This document shows positions 30,546 to 36,973 of a stretch of 36,973 bases of DNA, piece by piece. Location of the stretch: contig JAIOAX010000045.1 in NCBI GenBank assembly GCA_019873645.1, positions 1-36,973 of the forward strand, read 5' to 3'. The notes under the pieces are model-generated. The model ran no database searches. It was not told the DNA's origin and worked only from the letters and a program-made list of their open reading frames with translations. The stretch is from Chloroflexota bacterium (GTDB lineage Bacteria > Chloroflexota > Anaerolineae > B4-G1 > SLSP01). Every line of letters begins with the position of its first letter. Position 1 is the stretch's first letter. A program made the translations under genes and the position numbers.

Positions 30546-32378
30546 TTAGTTCCCCAGCCGAAACACGCGATACGAACGCGGCTTGAGCGTCGCGGCGAAA
30601 CTGTGCTTGCCGGTGCTCTGCCCGCGCCAGTCGAGGATGGGGTCGGCGGCGGTCAGCGTCTCGCCGGTCAGCACGTCGCGGATGGCGGTCACGGCCGTGT
30701 CGGTGACGATGCGCACCTCGGCGGCTTCGGGCAAGATGGAGTGAACGATAAAGGTGCCGTTGTCATACAGAAACAACATCACCTGCGCCGGGCCGTCCAC
30801 GCGGACATAGAGGTCGCGCAGCAGCAGCTCGCGGATGCGCGCCAGCACCTCCACCGGCAGCTTGTACAGATCGTCGAAATTGTCAGGGATGGTGAGGACG
30901 TAAAGCACGCTGTTGCCGTAGGCCGCATAGTGCAGCAGTGGATGGCCCGTGGTGCGCGATTTGCCGGAAATCTCTTCCCAGGAATCGTTGGTGAGGTAAT
31001 CAATGTGCGGCAGCAGCACAGCTTCTTCCGCGTGAATCATACGGAACCGCCCGGTCAGGTAGTCCTGCACGCTGGCCTTGCGATCGGTGACGGTCAGCTC
31101 GACGATGTCGCGGATGCCACGCTCCTGCAACGCCTTGAACAGACCCGAAGTGACGACCACGGTTTTGCCGTCCATCAACTGCCGCTCGATCTTGACCACG
31201 ATGTCCGGGTCGAATTTGGCCGACTCGGTCAGCAGGATCAGTGACTCGTCGGCGGGAAACTCTGGACGCAGGTCAATGGGGATGCCGAGCATGCCCAGAT
31301 AGCTGTGGAGGAAATCTTCACCGGTGGAATGAAAGGGTTTGTAACTCGGAACGCCGACCGGATTGCCCAGCTCGCCGATCACCGGGTCTACCTGCTCCAA
31401 GGCGTATCCGGCGGCGAGGGCAAGCGAAACCTCCGCCGGCCAACTGCCGTCGGGCTGCCGCCAGGGGGCCAGCATCGCGTCGAAATCAAAGCTGGAGCCA
31501 CTGCCCTGCCACGGCGCGCGTTGCCGGGGGTCAAGGGGGCGCGGCTCGAACTGGCCGAAATGGAACAGCGTGATCTCCGGCGCTTTGGCAAACAGCGTCA
31601 ACCACAGTTGCTCGGCATAGCGATCCAGGAAAAACGAAGCAAAGGGGTCCACCCAGCCGCCCTGATTACCGCCGGGCTTGATGTTCTCGAAATAGCGCAC
31701 GATCGAATAGCCGTGATAAGCCTGCAAATGCTGATTGCCGAACACGGGGTCGCGGGTTTCCGTGCCGGTGTAGATGCCGTCGAACAGCGGCGGCTCGGTC
31801 TCCAGGTTAAAGCCCAACCCCTGGAAATGCTCGTACCAGTTGGGGTATTTAATGGTGACCTTGACGTTTGGATTGACGGCCTTTGCCGGACCGATGACCA
31901 GGTTCTGCGCAGCCTCCGTCATCTGCGCCAGGCGGAACGCGGTCCAACTGCGGTCGCCTTTGGCGGCAACGCACAGGGGACATTTGCAGTTGGTGAAAAA
32001 AAAGTCATCGAGGATAAAGGCGTCGAACAAAGATGCCGTGTATTCGGCGATCTCCTTTACCTTTTGCCGATGCTCCGGGTTGGAGTAGCAATAGGTCTGG
32101 AAGCGATTGCGCTCGTTGACGGTGTAGGTGATGCCGCCGGAGGTCTGCACCCCGCGCGCGGCAAAAAATTGCTTTGCTTGCGTGATGGTCGCCTCCGGCG
32201 CGATGATCGCGTCGCGGTGCGTCTCCAGATACACCTTATTCACCTTGAGATGGCGACTGATGACATCAAAGCGCTGCTCCAGCCATGCAAGGTCGGCCAT
32301 TTTTTGTACATCGTAGACAGTGCAGTAGATGGCGACGTTGAAGTTTCGATAACGGTCTTTTGAATTGTGAACTACCAT
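30546..32378 (-). CDS. putative TIM-barrel glycoside hydrolase-like protein
   Basis: About 610 residues, no signal peptide. I do not recognise a CAZy family with certainty. The N-terminal half (about 15-340) reads like a beta/alpha barrel: FNVAIYCTVYDV, KVNKVYLETHRD, LFDAFILDDFFFTNCKCPLC with an acidic pair on a strand end, and VKVTIKYPNWYEHF. A Rossmann-like or GATase-like middle (about 370-480) and a C-terminal beta domain (about 500-605) ending in AATLKPRSYRVFRLG follow, as is common in multi-domain glycosidases. CxC..C residues in NCKCPLC could bind metal. Start ATG 32378 is 10 nt after AGGAGG; a TTG 2 nt after that site is too close. The setting among GH genes supports a carbohydrate role. 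Confidence 0.55.
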   Translation of the reverse strand: MVVHNSKDRYRNFNVAIYCTVYDVQKMADLAWLEQRFDVISRHLKVNKVYLETHRDAIIAPEATITQAKQFFAARGVQTSGGITYTVNERNRFQTYCYSNPEHRQKVKEIAEYTASLFDAFILDDFFFTNCKCPLCVAAKGDRSWTAFRLAQMTEAAQNLVIGPAKAVNPNVKVTIKYPNWYEHFQGLGFNLETEPPLFDGIYTGTETRDPVFGNQHLQAYHGYSIVRYFENIKPGGNQGGWVDPFASFFLDRYAEQLWLTLFAKAPEITLFHFGQFEPRPLDPRQRAPWQGSGSSFDFDAMLAPWRQPDGSWPAEVSLALAAGYALEQVDPVIGELGNPVGVPSYKPFHSTGEDFLHSYLGMLGIPIDLRPEFPADESLILLTESAKFDPDIVVKIERQLMDGKTVVVTSGLFKALQERGIRDIVELTVTDRKASVQDYLTGRFRMIHAEEAVLLPHIDYLTNDSWEEISGKSRTTGHPLLHYAAYGNSVLYVLTIPDNFDDLYKLPVEVLARIRELLLRDLYVRVDGPAQVMLFLYDNGTFIVHSILPEAAEVRIVTDTAVTAIRDVLTGETLTAADPILDWRGQSTGKHSFAATLKPRSYRVFRLGN

Positions 32379-32418
32379 GCTTACCAAACCTCCTAAGAAT
32401 TATGAGGCATTTGAATGT

Positions 32419-32943
32419 TCAAATATCTAACATCTTCTTAATCGTTTCAGGCAATAACTCTGCTAAATGGGGATAAGACTCAACCAGCCGTAAAATATCA
32501 GCGAGGTCTTTCTGACGTTTGCTGGGGCGGCGTTCTGGGTCAGCATAAGCCCACAATTTCCCCTGGAATACATCCTCAAGAGTCGCTACCGGCAAATTAT
32601 AACCCAGAACGTTTCTACATTCAGCGCGTGTGACAAAAGACTGATACCGGGCATCAGTTTGAATTTGAATACGCAAATCAGAATCGTCACTGTAGATATT
32701 GACGCTATGGGAAAAATTCCGCACCATAAAACGTTGTGGTAACTTACTGACTAAGGTTTCCAACTGCTCGGCAACCACCACTATATCCAGGTCTAAACTC
32801 ACAACAGGTTCTGCGTAAGCATTGACGGCTAAGCCACCAATGATACAGAAAGATATACCCTGTGTTGTTAATACATCAAGGAACTCTTGCAAAAAATCAG
32901 CTTTTCCGTTAATCGTCCGTTGAAAAAATTCCTTTTCGTTCAT
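32419..32943 (-). CDS. nucleotidyltransferase-fold protein (AbiEii/MNT-like)
   Basis: A 174-residue protein. IIGGLAVNAYAEPVVSLDLDIVV places Gly36-Gly37 and Asp51-x-Asp53 as in the DNA polymerase-beta nucleotidyltransferase fold of AbiEii- and MNT-type proteins. A C-terminal block, PVATLEDVFQGKLWAYADPERRPSKRQKDLADILRL, is also characteristic. Members nucleotidylate RNA or protein and often act in toxin-antitoxin or phage-defence pairs. No cognate partner gene is next to it, so the role is open. Start ATG 32943 has GGAGG 6 nt upstream. The gene is clearly AT-richer than its neighbours and sits in a junction with a truncated gene, which suggests transfer. Confidence 0.8.
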   Translation of the reverse strand: MNEKEFFQRTINGKADFLQEFLDVLTTQGISFCIIGGLAVNAYAEPVVSLDLDIVVVAEQLETLVSKLPQRFMVRNFSHSVNIYSDDSDLRIQIQTDARYQSFVTRAECRNVLGYNLPVATLEDVFQGKLWAYADPERRPSKRQKDLADILRLVESYPHLAELLPETIKKMLDI

Positions 32944-32956
32944 AATCAACCTCCAT

Positions 32957-33133
32957 TCACCCTTCTTTCTCTGCTGACGACTCAAGTAACGGGGCAAGCA
33001 GCCGCCCGGCCTTGCGATGACAGATGTTGTGCCGGTCGTCATCGGTGATGGCCGTGTTGAGCAGCACCCCGACGGCGTGATGCAGGTCGAACCACGGCAA
33101 GGCAGTACCGAAAGGCATCCGGTCGGAGCCAAC
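32957..33133 (-). pseudogene. C-terminal remnant of an amidohydrolase (TIM-barrel metal-dependent hydrolase)
   Basis: A short frame reads VGSDRMPFGTALPWFDLHH...ITDDDRHNICHRKAGRLLAPLL, then stops at 32957. GSD-x-MPFG and the final helix ending in x-x-KAGRLL match the last strand and helix of the amidohydrolase-2 family, where the Asp is a metal ligand. Only about 58 residues remain, immediately after the Nif3-like stop, and no start codon fits. An insertion/deletion event that brought in the AT-rich nucleotidyltransferase may have removed the rest. Confidence 0.5.
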
Positions 33134-33918
33134 TACACAAACTGAAACGGATCGCCGACCGGGACGTGTGTGATCGGCACATCGGGGACACGCGCACGCA
33201 GCCACTCGACGAGATAGGCCATTCCCGGCTCCTCGCTGTTGGCGTGGCCGACGACGATGAGCGCGAGTTTGCGGCCCTGGGAAATTGCATCACGCACGTA
33301 CTCACACGTTTCCCACTCGTGAATTTCGCCCGTCACGAGCACATCCATCGGCTGCCCGCGCATAAAGTTGATCTGCCACGTTCCGCCGGCCGCCCCCACC
33401 ATCAACCCGACGCGAAAGCACGGCATATCCAGATCACCCACCACACGCACCGTCGAAATCCCCAACTTCGCCTTCAATTCTGCCGCCAATGCTCCCACCG
33501 TGGTTTCCGGCAAAATGAAAAGGGGCATTGTAGCATCGGGTAAACATGCCTCCCACCCCAACGCCCGCGCAACACCGGTCATAATACCGTCCGGCTGATG
33601 CATGTGCCAGTGATCGTGGAAGCGCCACACAACGATGCCGTGCGCATCCAGCAGAGCGCGCTTGGCCTGATAGATGAGATCGTTCGCCAACCACCCGGTC
33701 TCATCCAGGTGATTGTAGAACGTCGGCTCGTGGGTGATGATGAGGTTCGCGCCCAGTTCCACCGCGCGTTGAATCACGGCATAGCTGGCAAGAAACGTTG
33801 TCACAATGCCGGTCACGGGCTGCGCCGGCTCGCCGGACTTAAACGTGTCCACGGTCTCCGCCAGCGGCGCGCCGGGAATCGCGGCAAGAATTGTATCAAT
33901 GACATCCTGAATTCTCAT
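33133..33918 (-). CDS. Nif3-like dinuclear metal-centre protein
   Basis: A 261-residue member of the NIF3/DUF34 family, which forms hexamers with a two-metal site. ANLIITHEPTFYNHLD (His ligand and Tyr), WRFHDHWHMHQPDG and, near the end, VVGHANSEEPGMAYL (His and Glu ligands) are the expected metal-binding blocks. The family's biochemical role is unsettled; some members are annotated GTP cyclohydrolase-like, others as nucleotide or metallophosphoesterase-like. I use ATG 33918, 6 nt after AGGAGG; the ATG at 33924 abuts that site. It lies 56 bp downstream of the FGGY kinase on the same strand with a hairpin repeat in the gap. Confidence 0.88.
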   Translation of the reverse strand: MRIQDVIDTILAAIPGAPLAETVDTFKSGEPAQPVTGIVTTFLASYAVIQRAVELGANLIITHEPTFYNHLDETGWLANDLIYQAKRALLDAHGIVVWRFHDHWHMHQPDGIMTGVARALGWEACLPDATMPLFILPETTVGALAAELKAKLGISTVRVVGDLDMPCFRVGLMVGAAGGTWQINFMRGQPMDVLVTGEIHEWETCEYVRDAISQGRKLALIVVGHANSEEPGMAYLVEWLRARVPDVPITHVPVGDPFQFV

Positions 33919-33936
33919 TATCATCCTCCTAAAAAA

Positions 33937-33996
33937 GTCAGCGGATTTAGCAGATTAAGCAGATTTTTACTTTCTTAATTTGCTAAATCCACTGAT
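33937..33996. repeat. mirrored 9-bp array GGATTTAGCAGATTAAG
   Basis: TCAGCGGATTTAGCAGATTA (from 33938) and the complementary CTTAATTTGCTAAATCCACT (from 33974) form an almost perfect stem of about 23 bp with a loop of about 14 nt. The stop codon of the FGGY kinase (33975-33977) and its last 7-8 codons lie in the right arm. Confidence 0.85.
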
Positions 33997-35579
33997 GAAT
34001 CTTTGTAGTTATCGATCAGCGCCGTGAGTCGCTGGAGATACGGTTGCACAGCGGGGAACAGCGCGCGGTAGACCTCTGTGTACAACTGCGAATAAAATGT
34101 ATGCCGCGCGGCGTCGGGCGTAAACGGCTCTGGTGCAATGCGCGTCATTGCCTGCGCGGCGGCGCGCGCATCGGGGAACAACCCTGCGCCGGTCGCCGCG
34201 AGAATGGCCGCGCCGAGAGCCGCCGCATCGGTCACGGCGGAACGGTAGACCGGCTTGCCCGTTACGTCGGCCATGATTTGCAGCCAACGGTCGCTCTTCG
34301 CGCCGCCGCCCATCGCGATATAGCTTTCCACAGGTTGACCGAGCACCGCCTCGACGCCTTCCGTGTGCAGCCGTTGCTCAAAGGCAATCCCTTCCAGAAT
34401 CGCGCGGTACAGGTGCGCCCGCGTGTGGATGCCGCGCCATCCCACCACAATTCCACTCGCCGCCGCATCCCAATATGGGTTCATCGCCGAATTCCAGTAG
34501 GGCACGAGCATCAGCCCCTCCGCGCCAGGCGGAATATCAGCAATCGCCTCATCATACCGATCCTCAACTCGTAATTCGTAATTCGTAATTCGTGATTCGC
34601 CCCTTCGCTGATTCGCCGATTCTTTCATTCGCTGATTCGCCGATTCTGCCATCTTCTCCACAAACCACGTGATCGTGTACGCGCCACCGAGGAGCACCGT
34701 CTCCAGGCTGTAGCTGCCCGGAACAGCACTGTACATTGTGCGAAAGGCGCGGTCGGTCACAAAAACATCCGCGTGCGTGCCGGAGACGACCGACGTGCCC
34801 AGGTTGAGGTAGGCCTGGCCCGGCTGCGCGATGCCCACGCCCAGGCCGCCCGCCTGCCCATCGCCGACGCCCGCGACGACGGGCAATCCAACGGGCAAAC
34901 CGGTGAGCGCAGCAGCTTCAGGTGTCACCGTTCCTACCACCGCGCCGGGCGGATAGGCTTCCGGCATCTGCGCAACATCCACGCCGAGGTAAGCCAGCAA
35001 GTCAACGTTCCAGGTGTTGCTGCGCATATCAAACAGTCCGGTGGGATCGGCGCAACCCCACCCCGTTCGTGCATGACCCGTCAGCCGGTGGATGAGGAAC
35101 GCGGCAACATCCAGGTACTTCGCCGTGCGTGCGAAAACGTCAGGTTCGTGCGCGCGCAGCCAGGCGATCTTGCCGAGCGTGAGGTTGCCGGAGAGGGGCT
35201 TGCCGGTTTCACGGTGGATACGCTCCGCGCCGTACTCCTGCGCGATGACAGGAAGCAGGTCGCGGGCGCGTTCATCCATCCACACGATAGCGGGGTACAA
35301 AGGCGCGCCACTTGCATCCACAGGGACAAAGGTCTCGCGCTGCGGGGAAATGCACAGCGCGGCAAGGCGGGAGATTTCCACCTGGGCGACCGCCGTGCGC
35401 ACGGCTTGGCCACACGCTTCCCACCAGGTCTCGGCGGGCTGCTCGTGCCACGTTGGACGCGGCATCAGCAACGGCAACGCGGCGCGCCCCTCGGCGAGAG
35501 GCGTGCCGCGCATATCCCAGACGACAGCTTTGCACGCGGTGGTGCTGCTGTCAATACCCAGAATCAGATCACGAGTCAC
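33975..35579 (-). CDS. FGGY-family carbohydrate kinase (xylulokinase-like)
   Basis: A 534-residue sugar kinase. LILGIDSSTTACKAVVWD (5-22) is the N-terminal ATPase phosphate motif. WMDERARDL and GVGDGQAGGLGVG follow, with Asp240 as catalytic base. GTSVVSGTH and MGGGAKSDRWLQIMADVTGKPV complete the two actin-like domains. The sugar (xylulose, ribulose, fuculose or another) cannot be fixed from sequence, but a pentose fits the hemicellulose setting. Residues about 310-337 are an insertion (AESANQRMKESANQ...ITNYELRV) encoded by 7- and 8-bp tandem repeats, lying between otherwise conserved blocks. The C-terminal SSVDLAN is also repeat-encoded. The start is GTG 35579, with a weak ribosome-binding site. 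A strong promoter lies at 35644-35616. Confidence 0.9.
   Translation of the reverse strand: MTRDLILGIDSSTTACKAVVWDMRGTPLAEGRAALPLLMPRPTWHEQPAETWWEACGQAVRTAVAQVEISRLAALCISPQRETFVPVDASGAPLYPAIVWMDERARDLLPVIAQEYGAERIHRETGKPLSGNLTLGKIAWLRAHEPDVFARTAKYLDVAAFLIHRLTGHARTGWGCADPTGLFDMRSNTWNVDLLAYLGVDVAQMPEAYPPGAVVGTVTPEAAALTGLPVGLPVVAGVGDGQAGGLGVGIAQPGQAYLNLGTSVVSGTHADVFVTDRAFRTMYSAVPGSYSLETVLLGGAYTITWFVEKMAESANQRMKESANQRRGESRITNYELRVEDRYDEAIADIPPGAEGLMLVPYWNSAMNPYWDAAASGIVVGWRGIHTRAHLYRAILEGIAFEQRLHTEGVEAVLGQPVESYIAMGGGAKSDRWLQIMADVTGKPVYRSAVTDAAALGAAILAATGAGLFPDARAAAQAMTRIAPEPFTPDAARHTFYSQLYTEVYRALFPAVQPYLQRLTALIDNYKDSSVDLAN
34569..34651. repeat. 7-bp and 8-bp tandem arrays inside the FGGY kinase gene
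   Basis: TCGTAAT occurs three times, then TCGTGAT and TCGCCCC (34569-34603), all in 7-bp phase. Six 8-bp units follow: TTCGCTGA, TTCGCCGA, TTCTTTCA, TTCGCTGA, TTCGCCGA, TTCTGCCA (34604-34651). They are translated on the minus strand as an in-frame surface-loop insertion. Confidence 0.85.
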
Positions 35580-35615
35580 AAAGGTTTATCACGGCATCAC
35601 ATACAATTTGTTCCT

Positions 35616-35644
35616 ATTGTACTCCATACCATAGTTTGTGACAA
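35616..35644 (-). promoter_or_regulatory. sigma70-like promoter for the FGGY kinase operon
   Basis: TTGTCA (35644-35639) and TACAAT (35621-35616) on the minus strand are spaced by 17 bp. The predicted start is near 35609, 30 nt before the GTG at 35579. Confidence 0.6.
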
Positions 35645-35659
35645 TTAACAGCAACTCCT

Positions 35660-35801
35660 GGGTGCATTTCAGGATGGGGGCGATTTATCAACTACGGCAA
35701 CCAGTCGCTGCTCAGGCCGGTCTCCAGACCATGCCTGCTCCCGTAGTGGCACGGTCAGAGACCGACCACAGCAAGATTTACCCCGAAGTTGAAATGCATC
35801 C
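35660..35801. mobile_element. possible 142-bp MITE with terminal inverted repeats
   Basis: GGGTGCATTTCA (35660-35671) and TGAAATGCATCC (35790-35801) are inverted copies with one mismatch. The similarity extends weakly inward, with GGGG..GATTTAT against a complementary ..ATTTACCCC. No transposase is present. The left end plus AGGA recurs at 8526-8540. Target-site duplications are not obvious. A short internal stem-loop lies around GGTCTC/GAGACC. Confidence 0.45.
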
Positions 35802-35888
35802 TAAAGCCTGGAGTTCCGCTTGCGGTGATGGCACACCAGCGCCACATCCACCAGCAACACCATCCCCGGCACACCGAAGATAGCGCCG

Positions 35889-36125
35889 TCAGGCCACGCG
35901 CGCAGTCGCATTAGCCTCACCGCGGTTGCCATTGCCGTCGGTGGGACGGGGCAGGCCATCCAGGTCAGTGGTGGAACAGCCGCTGTTTGCACCGGTTTCG
36001 ATGGCCGGCGAGCCGAAGTCCAGGCGTACATTGCCACTCGCCGCGTCCACGAACAGCGGGTTGGCTTCGATGTTGTTACCACCGTCCGTGCCGCAAGTGC
36101 CGTTCCAGCTCCCTGAGATGCCGCA
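35889..36125 (-). pseudogene. fragment of a choice-of-anchor Q/beta-helix secreted protein
   Basis: About 79 residues read GNNIEANPLFVDAASGNVRLDFGSPAIETGANSGC...DLDGLPRPTDGNGNRG. This matches the conserved end of parallel-beta-helix proteins with a choice-of-anchor Q domain (N-I-x-x-DPLFVDA...GSPAIDAG...DLDG-PR). The frame breaks before the usual end. A hydrophobic segment with a basic tail continues in another frame to about 35804. There is no upstream helix, signal peptide or proper start. It is a decayed 3' fragment of an exported protein. A GGAGG-ATG near 36140 opens a different frame and is judged accidental. Confidence 0.6.
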
Positions 36126-36241
36126 ATCATCGCTTCGCCTCCTGTTAAAATCTGATGATTTGATCGAGAGTACCAAAGAACACGACGTTTTTCAAATTTT
36201 ACGAAAGAGGCGTCAGGGAAACGGAAGGAGTGGTATTGGCC

Positions 36242-36270
36242 TTGCACAGCGGGCGAGAAAAGGATACAAT
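36242..36270 (+). promoter_or_regulatory. sigma70-like promoter for the AAA-ATPase gene
   Basis: TTGCAC (36242-36247) and TACAAT (36265-36270) are separated by 17 bp. The transcript would begin near 36277, exactly where the heptanucleotide array starts. Confidence 0.6.
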
Positions 36271-36277
36271 AGAGACA

Positions 36278-36365
36278 GGGATTAGGAATTTGGGGTTGGG
36301 AATCAGGGAACCAACCGCTGACTGCTGACGGCTGAGAGCTGAAAGCTGCCCGCTGACCGCTATGG
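36278..36365. repeat. heptanucleotide array forming the leader of the AAA-ATPase gene
   Basis: GGGATTA, GGAATTT, GGGGTTG, GGAATCA and GGGAACC (36278-36312) are followed, after a 4-bp phase shift, by GCTGACT, GCTGACG, GCTGAGA, GCTGAAA, GCTGCCC and GCTGACC (36317-36358). The array ends at the ribosome-binding GGAGG (36364-36368), so it makes up nearly the whole 5' untranslated region. Confidence 0.85.
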
Positions 36366-36372
36366 AGGCATA

Positions 36373-36973
36373 ATGAATCGGGTAAAACGCATCCCCTATG
36401 GCATCGCCGACTATCGGCGGATGAAGCTGGACAATATGTACTATGTGGACAAGACGCGCTTTATCCCGCAGATCGAGGCCGCGCCGTACTACCTGTTCCT
36501 CATCCGCCCGCGCCGTTTTGGCAAGACGCTGTGGCTGTCGCTGATGCAGCACTACTACGACATCAACGCTAAAGAGGAGTTCGAGGCGCTATTCAGCGAC
36601 ACGTGGATCGGCGCCCATCCCACGCCGGATCGCAACAGTTACCTGGTGATGGCGTTCAACTTTGCGGTGGTCAATCCCGATGTGCGTCTGGTACAACAGT
36701 CATTTGAACAACACGGAACAACCGTATTGGTTGATTTTTTAGATCGCTACCCGCAATATTTTGACAAAACTGAGCACGCAGCCATTATGTCTCCGCCGAC
36801 CACCGCCGATCGGCTACAAGAATTGTTTTTCCGTGTAGTCCGAAAAGGCTTGCGGATTTACCTGCTGATAGACGAATACGACAACTTTGCCAACACCATT
36901 CTGACCACGGTGGGCGAGATGGCCTACCGTGATTTGACGCATGGGGCCGGCTTTTTCCGCTACTTTTTCAACC
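36373..36973 (+). CDS. AAA-ATPase-like/PD-(D/E)XK family protein, 5' part
   Basis: The first 200 residues of a gene that runs off the window. IPYGIADYRRMKLDNMYYVDKT is the signature opening of the AAA-ATPase-like family (PF09820-type), which normally ends in a PD-(D/E)XK nuclease-like domain. RPRRFGKTLWLS (about 45-56) is its Walker A variant and YLLIDEYDNF (about 159-168) its Walker B. The family is widespread, often multi-copy, and of uncertain biological role; mobile or defence-related functions have been suggested. GGAGG lies 4 nt before the ATG. The promoter and a heptanucleotide leader lie directly upstream. Confidence 0.9.
   Translation, partial: MNRVKRIPYGIADYRRMKLDNMYYVDKTRFIPQIEAAPYYLFLIRPRRFGKTLWLSLMQHYYDINAKEEFEALFSDTWIGAHPTPDRNSYLVMAFNFAVVNPDVRLVQQSFEQHGTTVLVDFLDRYPQYFDKTEHAAIMSPPTTADRLQELFFRVVRKGLRIYLLIDEYDNFANTILTTVGEMAYRDLTHGAGFFRYFFN

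Overview
The window looks like a chromosomal segment of a GC-rich (roughly 55-60 %), free-living, plant-polysaccharide-degrading bacterium. Three envelope proteins carry long Thr/Pro stretches behind an N-terminal anchor. A caspase-like CHAT protease is fused to a formylglycine-generating-enzyme-like (FGE-like) domain. Two adjacent secreted proteins share a Val-Tyr-Leu-Pro C-terminal motif. From general knowledge of such genomes this points to Chloroflexota (Anaerolineae/Caldilineae-like). No rRNA or marker gene is present, so the assignment is an inference.

Layout. (1) 0.4-6.2 kb: a Thr/Pro-rich lipoprotein, a DUF4230 protein, the CHAT/FGE-like fusion, a fumarylacetoacetate-hydrolase family enzyme, and a second Thr/Pro-rich membrane protein. 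(2) 6.2-12.7 kb: an orphan sensor histidine kinase; a divergent operon of two membrane-anchored coiled-coil proteins (the first with helix-hairpin-helix DNA-binding motifs) followed by homoserine dehydrogenase; and a two-TM protein with an SHOCT-like N-terminus. (3) 12.8-18.0 kb: an oligogalacturonate-lyase-like protein, a SIMPL-domain secreted protein, an operon nitrilase -> SRPBCC membrane protein -> GNAT acetyltransferase, and a remnant of a PHP-type metallohydrolase. (4) 18.4-35.6 kb: a carbohydrate-utilisation island. Its plus strand holds a GH12 lipoprotein, an SGNH-like secreted hydrolase and a large secreted right-handed beta-helix protein. Its minus strand holds an FGGY sugar kinase, a Nif3-like protein, a nucleotidyltransferase, a putative TIM-barrel glycosidase, a CPBP membrane protease, a GH43-like/GH3 fusion and an (alpha/alpha)6-barrel glycosidase. 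(5) 35.6-37 kb: a possible MITE, a beta-helix pseudogene fragment, and the 5' part of an AAA-ATPase/PD-(D/E)XK family gene cut by the window end.

How the genes fit together (inference): secreted and lipid-anchored enzymes (GH12, SGNH-like, beta-helix) would attack xyloglucan, pectin or acetylated hemicellulose outside the cell. Proteins without signal peptides (GH43-like/GH3, (alpha/alpha)6 glycosidase, oligogalacturonate-lyase-like, putative TIM-barrel enzyme) would finish oligosaccharides inside, and the FGGY kinase would phosphorylate a released pentose or related sugar. No sugar transporter or regulator is visible in the window.

The most striking feature is non-coding. Gene junctions are repeatedly occupied by degenerate tandem arrays of 7-10 bp units, many arranged as mirrored arms that would fold into long hairpins. 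The unit sequence differs from site to site, but the architecture is constant and at least one unit recurs. Four genes have stop codons supplied by, or lying in, such arrays. Two genes carry 7/8-bp arrays inside their coding sequence, read in frame as linkers. I regard this repeat system as the best candidate for something under-described here.
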